A stretch of 29,469 nt of DNA from Rickettsiales bacterium. Lineage in GTDB: Bacteria > Pseudomonadota > Alphaproteobacteria > Rickettsiales > UBA1997. How positions within the stretch are numbered: the first letter of the stretch is position 1; each line of letters starts with the position of its first letter. The notes beneath the pieces are model-generated. The model was not told where the DNA came from. It searched no databases and saw only the letters and a list, made by a program, of their open reading frames with translations. Shown here piece after piece: positions 22,558 to 29,469 of this stretch. The stretch lies in NCBI GenBank assembly GCA_947425005.1, contig CANDYP010000005.1, forward strand, positions 1 to 29,469, in the 5' to 3' direction. Made by a program: the position numbers and the translations under genes.

Positions 22558-23991
22558 ATGAGCAAAGGCATCGTGGTAAAAGCAGGCATTATTCTAGTAG
22601 TTTTAGGGGTGGTTCACAGCGTTTTTTGGTTCTTCAAAACCGGTCAAATCGAGAAGCAGGTAAATAATTTCATCAGCGAAAATAGCAGTTACGTTTCAGC
22701 GGGAGAAGTCTCCGTTGCCGGCTTTCCTTTGGCACAAAAAGTCTCAATTAAAGACTTAAAATTTACGATTCCAAATCCAGCTTTAAACAAATATCAAACC
22801 ACGGTTAAGCATTTGGAAGCCACCGCAGGCATCTTTAACAACAATTTTTCAGTCGCATTACTTGACCAAGTTTTAGTGCAAGATCCAGAAAGCAACAATT
22901 CTGGCTACATCGAATTCAGCAAAGAACCAGAAATCACTGTGTCAGTTTCTGACGGCATGATCTCTAAATTTTCTTACCTAGATTCTGGTTACAGAGTTTT
23001 AGATGCTGACAAAAATGTGCTTTACGCTGCCAGCAGCTCAGCTATCGCACTCGAAACCACCACTGAAGAAGGCGACAAAATTACAACCAAAATCACCGCC
23101 AACTTAAAAGACATCGAAGGCTTCGACGTTCTAAACATTTACAAAAATTCTGCGGAAAAGAAAGTTATTGAAGGGATCAAAACTGGCGAAATTACCATTG
23201 GTAACGCCTCCGCGCCAGCAGCATCGGCTGTTACCGATGGCGCTCCCGCCGCTCCAGCTACTAGCGCAACCACTAATCCAGTTGTTGCTGCAGTTGTTGC
23301 CGCCACCGAAACTTCTCCAGCTTCAACAGATCAAGCAGCTGCCACTGATCCCACTCTCGCAAAACCAGAGGACATGGCCGCCGCTCTTTCCAACAATAAT
23401 TTAGTTAAGAGCAACTTCATCATGGACATCGAATATGTCACGATGCCAAGCCAAGGAACGGATCAGGCACAAGTCCCAACCGACCCAACTCAAATTCAAG
23501 ACACCCCCATCCAATACAGCAAAACTATCAAAATTAATAATTTAGAATTTTCTAACCCACTCTACAAAATTTCGGTCAACGGGCAGCTTAACATCTTTCA
23601 GGACGACACTTTGCCGTCAGGGGCGGTCACCGCAAAAGTTGAAAAAATTGATAATTTTATTAACCACATCACGGCCGGACTAACTCAAATCTCTGAGCAA
23701 AAAAAACCAGCCGTTGAAGTCCAATCAACAGACTTAACTGCGGCACCAGCTGCTCCAGCCACTACAGACACAGCCGCTGTTCCAGCACCAGACACCGCTC
23801 TCGCCACTGATGATTCTTACCAAATTTTCTTAAAAAGATTTTCTGCCAGCTTAGCTCCAGTAACCAAAGAGTTGGGCACGAAGAACCCGTTAAGCAAAGA
23901 CGACGTCGCAGTGTTTGATGTCAGAAGAGAGAAAAATATCGAGTTTCTAATCAACGAAACTCCGATGCGCGAAATTCTTGGAAAGTTTTAA
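22558..23991 (+). CDS. Membrane-anchored periplasmic protein, unknown function
   Basis: A 477-aa protein with one N-terminal transmembrane helix (about residues 8-26, GIILVVLGVVHSVFWFF) and a long, probably periplasmic body. Early on there is EVSVAGFPLAQKVSIKDLKF, a GFP-type pattern seen in AsmA/DUF2125-like alphaproteobacterial proteins. I offer that only as a possible relationship. Two low-complexity linkers rich in Ala, Pro, Thr and Ser (about 220-280 and 385-420) separate beta-rich blocks. The gene begins 26 bases after fdxB and ends 3 bases before prmC, so it is inside an operon. No catalytic motif was seen. Confidence 0.8.
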   Translation: MSKGIVVKAGIILVVLGVVHSVFWFFKTGQIEKQVNNFISENSSYVSAGEVSVAGFPLAQKVSIKDLKFTIPNPALNKYQTTVKHLEATAGIFNNNFSVALLDQVLVQDPESNNSGYIEFSKEPEITVSVSDGMISKFSYLDSGYRVLDADKNVLYAASSSAIALETTTEEGDKITTKITANLKDIEGFDVLNIYKNSAEKKVIEGIKTGEITIGNASAPAASAVTDGAPAAPATSATTNPVVAAVVAATETSPASTDQAAATDPTLAKPEDMAAALSNNNLVKSNFIMDIEYVTMPSQGTDQAQVPTDPTQIQDTPIQYSKTIKINNLEFSNPLYKISVNGQLNIFQDDTLPSGAVTAKVEKIDNFINHITAGLTQISEQKKPAVEVQSTDLTAAPAAPATTDTAAVPAPDTALATDDSYQIFLKRFSASLAPVTKELGTKNPLSKDDVAVFDVRREKNIEFLINETPMREILGKF

Positions 23992-23994
23992 TTA

Positions 23995-24855
23995 ATGAAA
24001 ATTTCTGATATTTTAGCGCAAGCGAGAAGTCAGTTAGAAAAATCGGGCGTGAGTAACAGTAAGTTAGATTCTCTAATTTTACTAACTCACGCCCTTTGCG
24101 TTTCTAAAGAGCAGATAATTTTTAACCCTGATTTAGTGCTAGATCAAAACCAGCAGCAGCGGTTTTTAAGCCTGGTTGAGCGCAGATCGAAGCGCGAACC
24201 AATCTCGCAAATCATCAACAAAAGAGAGTTTTTTGGTCACGATTTTGTGGTCACAAGTGACGTGCTGGATCCGCGCCCTGATTCTGAAAGCCTGATCGAG
24301 CTAGTACTAAAAAAATTCCCCGACCAAGCTCAGAAATTAGAAATTTTGGAAATTGGAACTGGCTCGGGATGCCTGATTACCACACTGCTTCTGCTCTACA
24401 AATCAGCGCAAGGAAGCGGGGTCGACATCAGCGACGCGGCTTTAAAAATCTGCCAAAAGAATTCCGAACTGCATCAAATTAATGACCGCTTAAACCTCAC
24501 AAAGTCCGATCTTTTTTTAGCACTTTCGCAAAATAAAAAATTTGATCTCATCATTTCCAATCCGCCTTACATCCAGTCGCAAGAGATTGAAACCTTGGAG
24601 GCCGAGGTCAGAATTTTTGAGCCCCGAATTGCTCTTGATGGTGGCCCAGACGGTCTTGATTTTTACCGCCGAATTGCGGCAGAAGCCGGAAATTTTTTGC
24701 AAGAATCAGCTCGAATAATTCTCGAAATTGGCTTTGGTCAGCAAGGTGAAATCGTAAAAATTTTTACCGAAAATAATTTTATTTTCGAAGAATCGAAACA
24801 AGATTTGGCTGGTGCAGACAGGGCGCTAAGCTTTAGAACCTGTTCAAGATCTTAG
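23995..24855 (+). CDS. prmC: Release factor glutamine methyltransferase
   Basis: A 286-aa S-adenosylmethionine enzyme that methylates the Gln of the GGQ motif in RF1 and RF2, raising termination efficiency. Its substrate RF2 is encoded at 13856-14951. Seen: an N-terminal helical domain, DPRPDSESLIE, the SAM-binding EIGTGSGCL (about 117-125), and the catalytic NPPY in ISNPPYIQSQEI (about 189-192), followed by EPRIALDGGPDGLDFYRRI. Length is normal. It follows the membrane protein gene by 3 bases and precedes panC by 18. Confidence 0.96.
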   Translation: MKISDILAQARSQLEKSGVSNSKLDSLILLTHALCVSKEQIIFNPDLVLDQNQQQRFLSLVERRSKREPISQIINKREFFGHDFVVTSDVLDPRPDSESLIELVLKKFPDQAQKLEILEIGTGSGCLITTLLLLYKSAQGSGVDISDAALKICQKNSELHQINDRLNLTKSDLFLALSQNKKFDLIISNPPYIQSQEIETLEAEVRIFEPRIALDGGPDGLDFYRRIAAEAGNFLQESARIILEIGFGQQGEIVKIFTENNFIFEESKQDLAGADRALSFRTCSRS

Positions 24856-24873
24856 AAAAAATAATTCCCCAAC

Positions 24874-25713
24874 ATGCTGACATTCACAAAAATCTCCGAA
24901 ATAAAATCTGAACTACAAAAATCTGCCGGCAAAAAAATCGCCTTCGTGCCCACGATGGGCGCCCTTCACGAAGGTCATCTGGCTTTGGTTAAAAAAGCAC
25001 AAGAGCTGGCCGACCTTGTGGTTGTAAGCATCTTCGTCAATAAAACCCAATTCAACGACCCAGCTGATTACCAAAACTATCCGCGCCAAAACGCAGAAGA
25101 TTTAAAAAAACTAAAATCTTGCGACGTTGATTACGTCTTTTTGCCCGATGCCGCCGAGATGTTTGGCCCAGATTTTTCCTTCAAAATTACTCCCACAAAA
25201 TTAACTGACTGCCTGTGCGGAAGTTCTCGCCCCGGCCACTTCGACGGTGTTGCCCTAGTCGTCACCAAATTGTTCAACATCGCCCGGCCTGACGTCGCAA
25301 TTTTTGGCGAAAAAGATTTTCAGCAATTGGCAATCATCCGTAAATTAACCGAAGATCTTAATCTGGATGTCGAGATTTTTTCGCACGCAACTCTGCGCGA
25401 AAAAAGCGGGCTGGCCCTGTCCTCCCGCAATCAAAGACTTTCGGACGCTGACAAAATAAAAGCCGCCGAACTGTTTAAAATTTTGTCCGAAATAAAAAAT
25501 GAAGTCAGAAAAAATCCGCAAGATGTCGAAAAAATCCTACAACAAAAACAGCAAGAATTGCTAAAAACCGGTTTCAAAAAAATCGATTATTTGGAAATTC
25601 GTGAAGAAAAAAATCTCAAATTAATCACAAACCTTAACCAGGCTCCAGCTTCTAGGATATTCGTTGCGGCTTACTTGGGCGAAATTAGATTAATCGACAA
25701 TTTGCAACTCTAA
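24874..25713 (+). CDS. panC: Pantothenate synthetase (pantoate-beta-alanine ligase)
   Basis: A 279-aa enzyme that joins pantoate and beta-alanine with ATP to make pantothenate (vitamin B5), the coenzyme A precursor. Seen: FVPTMGALHEGHLALVK with the HxGH motif (His32-His35), VSIFVNKTQFN, YPRQNAEDL, RPGHFDGVALVVTKLFNI, FGEKDFQQLAIIRKL and the KMSKS-like REKSGLALSSRN. Complete and of normal length. panB is not in the window. Confidence 0.97.
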   Translation: MLTFTKISEIKSELQKSAGKKIAFVPTMGALHEGHLALVKKAQELADLVVVSIFVNKTQFNDPADYQNYPRQNAEDLKKLKSCDVDYVFLPDAAEMFGPDFSFKITPTKLTDCLCGSSRPGHFDGVALVVTKLFNIARPDVAIFGEKDFQQLAIIRKLTEDLNLDVEIFSHATLREKSGLALSSRNQRLSDADKIKAAELFKILSEIKNEVRKNPQDVEKILQQKQQELLKTGFKKIDYLEIREEKNLKLITNLNQAPASRIFVAAYLGEIRLIDNLQL

Positions 25714-25727
25714 TCAACTCCCCTCCC

Positions 25728-26816
25728 ATGATTTACGTCACCGTCAGCAATTTAGTTTGCGCCCTACTTTTGATCGTGCTTTTCGTCAAACATTTGCGCT
25801 TAAAAAAAACCTCCACCACCACAATCACTGACTTACAGCAAAAATTTGAAGAAGAGCTCCGGGAAGTGGATGTCGCAGAAAACCAACTGCGCGAAGGCTT
25901 GATGGCTGACAACAAAAAGATCGAATCTTTAACAAAAGAAATTTCTGACCTCAAAAAAGAAAAAGAAGATCTGCTCCGAGAAACCGCCGAAGCCAGAAAA
26001 GAGAAGGAAGACGAGCTTAGACTCCGCCTGGAAACCGAAAAACAAATCGTGCTCGCTTTGCAAAAAACCGAAGATGTGCAAAAAAGAATGCACGATTGGA
26101 AAGCGGCGCAAGACGCTGCAATGAAGGACTCGCAAGAAACCATCATCAAAGTTGGAGAGGATCTTTACACAAAACTTACCGCTAGTCATCAAGTGGAAGT
26201 TGAGACCAACAAAAATCTGATTGAAAAAGTTACCGAACTTTTAAGAAAAACTGCCGCTTCCGCTGCACCAAAATCTGCCCCCGCAACAGCCGAAGAAAAA
26301 ACATCCGCACAACCTAAAATATCCACCGCCTCTTCCACTTCCGCCCCTGAAGATGTTGCCAAAAAACTGGCGCTCGACCTAGTCCAATCAATGAAAGACA
26401 GCAATCACATCGAGGGAGAAAAATATTTTTTACCCAGCAGTTTTGAGGCCACAAAAGCCAAAATGTTTTTTTGTGAAGCAGCCTTTTTGCAAGGCGACAA
26501 CCTTTCCATTTTTGATTTTAAGGCCTGTAATTTTTTAGAAGAATACCTCAACGCGACAGACAAAGTTGCGGCCGCAAGTCGCTTAACTCAAAAGCTCGAC
26601 AAATACATCGCCTACCTCGGCAATCCAAAATATCACGACTCAATTTTAAGAGCCTTGGCCACAACATCAGCGAAATTCAACAAGACTACAATCACCGCCA
26701 TCCTGCCAGCAGCGCGCGATTTGGAAGTTTTAAAAGAAATTGGTTACTACGAAAAACTCAGTCAAACTGCCGCGGCAATTCTTAGTTTTGACGAAGTTCT
26801 CGACCTAACCTTGTAA
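25728..26816 (+). CDS. Membrane-anchored coiled-coil protein, unknown function
   Basis: A 362-aa protein with an N-terminal transmembrane helix (about residues 4-22). A long charged coiled coil runs over about 35-175 (EEELREVDVAENQLREG, KEISDLKKEKEDLLRE and similar heptads). A Ser/Ala/Pro/Thr-rich linker spans about 176-210, then a globular helical domain of about 150 residues. The layout recalls RmuC (anchor, coiled coil, C-terminal domain), but I see no RmuC nuclease motif in the C-terminus, so the similarity may be architectural only. It starts 14 bases after panC and ends 1 base before palindrome B. Confidence 0.8.
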   Translation: MIYVTVSNLVCALLLIVLFVKHLRLKKTSTTTITDLQQKFEEELREVDVAENQLREGLMADNKKIESLTKEISDLKKEKEDLLRETAEARKEKEDELRLRLETEKQIVLALQKTEDVQKRMHDWKAAQDAAMKDSQETIIKVGEDLYTKLTASHQVEVETNKNLIEKVTELLRKTAASAAPKSAPATAEEKTSAQPKISTASSTSAPEDVAKKLALDLVQSMKDSNHIEGEKYFLPSSFEATKAKMFFCEAAFLQGDNLSIFDFKACNFLEEYLNATDKVAAASRLTQKLDKYIAYLGNPKYHDSILRALATTSAKFNKTTITAILPAARDLEVLKEIGYYEKLSQTAAAILSFDEVLDLTL

Positions 26817-26817
26817 T

Positions 26818-26995
26818 GTGAGTTCAGGATAATAACTCGGTCTAATCACCCTCCCCTTGAGGGAGGGTCGAGCCGTGAAGCGGTTCGGGGAGGGGTCATG
26901 TTCGAGTGCAAACTGGACCCCTCCCCGGATCGCTTCGCTCCCCGACCCTCCCTCAAGGGGAGGGTGATTAGACCGAGTCATTATCCCGAACTCAC
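26818..26995. repeat. Family B palindrome, 178 bp
   Basis: The outer arms GTGAGTTC-GGATAAT-ACTCGG and their complement match except for single bases. They continue through TCTAATCACCCTCCCCTTGA and GGGAGGGTCG. Inner arms CGGTTCGGGGAGGGGTC and GGACCCCTCCCCGGATCG surround a 17-base centre near 26900-26916. It is essentially palindromic from end to end. It begins 1 base after the stop of the coiled-coil gene and is followed by TTTTG, so it could end that operon's transcript. Confidence 0.93.
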
Positions 26996-27045
26996 TTTTG
27001 TAGCCAAACTCCCAGCTAATTTACCCCTCAACTACCCCCCCATCC

Positions 27046-27312
27046 ATGACTGAATCTCTGCCTAAAATCGCTGCTCTACATCCTTTCAAAGTTGAGGTCG
27101 AAGCCGGCAAAAAATATTTCTGGTGCTCGTGCGGACACTCGCAAAATCAACCTTTCTGCGACGGATCACACAAAGCTTACAAAAACCCTGACGGCACCAG
27201 CGTAATGAAATCAGTGGTCTACGAGGCTACAGAAAATACCGTAGTCAAATTCTGCGGCTGCAAACACAGCAAAAACGGCGTCCTGTGCGACGGCTCTCAC
27301 AATTCTTTGTAA
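27046..27312 (+). CDS. Double CDGSH-type iron-sulfur protein
   Basis: An 88-aa protein with two CDGSH zinc-finger-like [2Fe-2S] modules (mitoNEET/Miner2 family). The first is CSCGHSQNQPFCDGSH (ligands Cys27, Cys29, Cys38, His42). The second is CGCKHSKNGVLCDGSH (Cys70, Cys72, Cys81, His85). The 3Cys-1His sites bind redox-labile clusters for electron or cluster transfer. No signal peptide was seen. The stop is one base before the ABC exporter start, implying co-expression. Biological role unknown. Confidence 0.92.
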   Translation: MTESLPKIAALHPFKVEVEAGKKYFWCSCGHSQNQPFCDGSHKAYKNPDGTSVMKSVVYEATENTVVKFCGCKHSKNGVLCDGSHNSL

Positions 27313-27313
27313 A

Positions 27314-29071
27314 ATGTCGACCCCAAAAAAATCGCTGAAAAATCTTTTCGCCCTCGCGCCATTTTTTAAACCCTACCGCCGCGAGACCTGTTGCGCGCTC
27401 CTCGCCTTGCTCATCACCGCCGCGACAGTTTTGTTTTTCGGCAAAGCGCTCAAATACCTGATTGATTTCGGCTTCGCGAAAAATGACCAACACCTCCTCG
27501 ACCTCTCTTTACTCACCCTCGTAGCCGCCGTCGTAATCATGGCCGTCGCCGGCTACTACCGCTCCTCGCTCATCAACTCCGTCGCCGAAAAAGTAATCAG
27601 CGATTTGCGCAAAAAAGTTTACGGCCACATCATCCGCGTCTCGACCGAATTTTTTGAAATCACCAAAACCGGCGACGTAGTTTCGCGCCTCACCGTCGAC
27701 ACCACTCTACTCTACGAAACCATGAGCAGCACGGTTTCGTTCCTGCTGCGCAACCTGCTATTTTTTGTCGGCGGAATTTGTTTACTCTTTTGCACCAGCG
27801 TCAAACTCAGCTTGCTGACCATGCTGGTCATCCCACTCGCCATCGCGCCGATTTTCGTGATGGGCAAGTCGGTGAAAAATCTTTCACGACAGTTGCAAGC
27901 CTCTCTGGCCTCGGTCGGATCCCACATCGAAGAAAGCATCAACGGCATCAAAACCATTCAGTCTTACTTGTGCGAAGAAAAAGAGGCGCGGAATTTTTTC
28001 GGCTTCGTCGACAATTCTCTAAAAATTTCTTTGGAAAAAATTCGCATTCGCTCACTGATGATTGCTTTGGTCATCGGCTGCGCTTTCGGCGGCATCGCGC
28101 TCGTGCTCTGGTTCGGCGGCCATGACGTACTCAGCGGCAAAATCACTTCCGGCGATCTTTCTTCCTTCATTTTTTACTCAGTAATTACCGCCACCGCTTT
28201 GGTTTCGCTCAGCCAAATTGCCGGACAATTACAAAGCGCCTCAGCTGCTGCCGGCAGAATTTTTGAGCTGTTGCAGATCGAGTCTCCCGTCAAAGAAATC
28301 GCCAATCCGCAGACTTTTCCAGCGGCCAAAAAAATCGTAATTAAATTTGAAAATGTCGATTTTTCTTACCCAAGTCGCCGCGATTTTGCCGTGCTCAAAA
28401 ATTTCAATTTAGAAATTAAAGCCGGCGAAAAAATTGCAATTGTCGGATCGAGCGGATCAGGCAAGAGCACAATTCTTCAGCTTCTGCTGCGCTTCTACGA
28501 CCTTGACCGCGGCGCAATTTCTTTGAACGGCTACGACATTAATGCGCTGTCCTTCGCCGACTTGCGCCAGAATTTTTCTTACATCTCGCAAGACTGTTTT
28601 ATTTTTTCGGGCACGATTTTTGACAACATTGCTTACGTCGACAAGTCGGTCACTGAAGCTCAAGTGGCAAAAATAATTGCGGAAAATTCGGCGCTCGATT
28701 TCATCAACCAACTGCCGCAAAAAATGCAAAATTTTGTCGGCGAAAAAGGCGTAAAACTTTCCGGCGGCGAACGTCAACGCATCGCGATTGCGCGCGCCAT
28801 TCTCAAGGATTCGCCGGTTTTGCTTTTGGACGAAGCCACCTCAGCGCTCGACAATCAAAATGAAAAAATAATCGCACAAACGATTCAGAATTTAGCGCAA
28901 GAAAAAACCGTGATCACCATCGCCCACCGGCTCTCCACCGTGATCGCGGCCGATCGCATTATTTTTGTAAGAAACGGAGAGATTGCAGAAAGCGGCTCGC
29001 ACCAAGAGCTCATGGCTTGTCGCGGTCTGTACCAAAAGATGTACGATGCGGAAGTTTTGGGGTTAGCGTAA
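27314..29071 (+). CDS. ABC exporter half-transporter (MsbA/ATM1-like)
   Basis: A 585-aa fused permease-ATPase that should work as a homodimer. The N-terminal part has six membrane helices over about residues 20-290 (FFKPYRRETCCALLALLI, then VVIMAVAGYYRSS, FLLRNLLFFVGGICLLF and others) with the typical EFFEITKTGDVVSRLTVDT coupling segment. The ATPase has Walker A VGSSGSGKST (about 376-385), a Q-loop near YISQDCF, signature LSGGERQR (about 482), Walker B LLLLDEATSALD and H-loop IAHRLST. The closest type is a lipid or multidrug exporter (MsbA-like), but an ATM1-like thiol or cluster-precursor exporter is worth considering because it is coupled to a CDGSH protein. The substrate cannot be read from sequence. 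Confidence 0.93.
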   Translation: MSTPKKSLKNLFALAPFFKPYRRETCCALLALLITAATVLFFGKALKYLIDFGFAKNDQHLLDLSLLTLVAAVVIMAVAGYYRSSLINSVAEKVISDLRKKVYGHIIRVSTEFFEITKTGDVVSRLTVDTTLLYETMSSTVSFLLRNLLFFVGGICLLFCTSVKLSLLTMLVIPLAIAPIFVMGKSVKNLSRQLQASLASVGSHIEESINGIKTIQSYLCEEKEARNFFGFVDNSLKISLEKIRIRSLMIALVIGCAFGGIALVLWFGGHDVLSGKITSGDLSSFIFYSVITATALVSLSQIAGQLQSASAAAGRIFELLQIESPVKEIANPQTFPAAKKIVIKFENVDFSYPSRRDFAVLKNFNLEIKAGEKIAIVGSSGSGKSTILQLLLRFYDLDRGAISLNGYDINALSFADLRQNFSYISQDCFIFSGTIFDNIAYVDKSVTEAQVAKIIAENSALDFINQLPQKMQNFVGEKGVKLSGGERQRIAIARAILKDSPVLLLDEATSALDNQNEKIIAQTIQNLAQEKTVITIAHRLSTVIAADRIIFVRNGEIAESGSHQELMACRGLYQKMYDAEVLGLA

Positions 29072-29338
29072 ACACTCGATCCGCCCCCATCCGCTGGTTG
29101 AGCTTCGTTGAAACCCCGTGAGTTCAGCCGCTTAAGCTAAACAGCCAGACATTCTTTTTCTAATCTGACCAGACCTTCAGGCTGGTCGGGGTTTGCAACC
29201 ACTACTGTCCAACTAAGAACCCAGTAAAAATCCGCTAACCCTTGTTAATCAAGGACTAAAGCGGGGTAAAAAGTTTTTTCGATCTAGAATCAATTCACGT
29301 ATTCCTGCCGCTGAACGGGGTTACAAACCGCGCCCAGC
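29072..29338. other. Gene-free region with two stable hairpins
   Basis: No coding frame was found between the ABC gene and the border repeats of family A copy 4. GACCAGACCTTCAGGCTGGTC (29167-29187) forms an 8-bp hairpin with one bulge. CCGCTAACCCTTG and CAAGGACTAAAGCGG (29232-29264) form a second one, followed by TTTTTTC at 29274-29280. This could be an intrinsic-type terminator on the plus strand, or part of a small RNA. No known RNA family was recognised. Confidence 0.45.
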
Positions 29339-29386
29339 CTGAGATTGGAATTTGTGACTGAGATTGTGACGGGGCTTGTGACTGAG
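29339..29386. repeat. Degenerate tandem border repeat before family A copy 4
   Basis: CTGAGATTGGAATTTGTGA (29339-29357), then a 24-base unit starting CTGAGATTGTGACGG (29358-29381), then CTGAGTTCGTGACG at the edge of the element. Each unit starts CTGAGATTG or CTGAGTTCG and resembles the family A border and the 23-bp array next to copy 3. Confidence 0.7.
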
Positions 29387-29469
29387 TTCGTGACGAAAAA
29401 CCCCCCTACCCCCCTTATCAGGGGGGCTTTTTGATCGAGTTCGGTTTAAGCCCCCCTGACAAGGGGGGT
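29384..29469. repeat. Family A palindromic element, copy 4 (cut by window end)
   Basis: The left arm GAGTTCGTGACGAAAAACCC, inner palindrome CCCCCTTATCAGGGGGGC / GCCCCCCTGACAAGGGGGG and centre TTTTTGATCGAGTTCGGTTT are present. The outer right arm is beyond the window. The centre has the same orientation as copies 1 and 2. Confidence 0.92.

Noticed and set aside
26843..26995. CRISPR-like G/C-rich repeats near 26.9 kb
   Set aside because: The repeats are inverted, forming one palindrome, with no spacers and no cas genes.

Overview
The window looks like the chromosome of a moderately AT-rich alphaproteobacterium, plausibly one of the deep or Rickettsiales-related branches. This is inferred from the gene set: adrenodoxin-type ferredoxin FdxB, type II homoserine kinase ThrB beginning MAVYT, HisZ, an alphaproteobacterial PstS, a PlsC with an HQSAWE box, a family-4-like uracil-DNA glycosylase with NVIFWRPPG, and a split-frame prfB. 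Amino-acid genes (hisZ, thrB) and a vitamin gene (panC) argue against a strongly reduced parasite. No phage, transposase, CRISPR array or rRNA was seen.

Layout. Positions 40-7222 (minus strand) hold a UvrD/PcrA helicase, an exported phytochelatin-synthase-like protein bracketed by two copies of a ~100-bp palindromic repeat (family A), an IspA-type prenyl synthase and UvrA. Positions 7223-7523 are a gene-free stretch full of short stem-loops. A pstS-like gene (minus) and bamA (plus) diverge around a perfect 24-bp palindrome. The bamA stop codon lies in a 23-bp tandem repeat that runs into family A copy 3. The minus-strand run prfB, nrdR, udg, hisZ follows, with prfB needing a programmed +1 frameshift. 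lpd diverges from prfB and carries what looks like an in-frame palindromic insert.

From 16.6 to 19.1 kb there is a secreted Ala/Lys repeat protein with its own terminator, then tRNA-Thr and tRNA-Phe. Each tRNA is followed, from its CCA end, by a copy of a structured repeat (family T). Between them lie plsC and an isolated ccmD-ccmE pair. The minus cluster pgeF, thrB, a HEMAH metallopeptidase-like gene and trmL meets the divergent plus cluster fdxB, a membrane-anchored unknown, prmC, panC and a coiled-coil unknown. A 178-bp palindrome (family B) separates that cluster from a double-CDGSH iron-sulfur protein tightly coupled to an ABC exporter half-transporter. The window ends inside family A copy 4.

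The genes are mostly housekeeping: DNA repair (uvrD, uvrA, udg), envelope (bamA, plsC, pgeF), translation (prfB, prmC, trmL, tRNAs), cofactor and energy metabolism (lpd, ispA, panC, ccmDE, fdxB). The unusual content is in the intergenic DNA, with several distinct palindromic repeat families at gene 3' ends and at tRNA ends, plus a few uncharacterised proteins. I do not see a clear new multi-gene system. The best candidates for new biology are the tRNA-end repeat with coordinated base changes, the family A elements with their tandem borders, and the palindromic insert in lpd.
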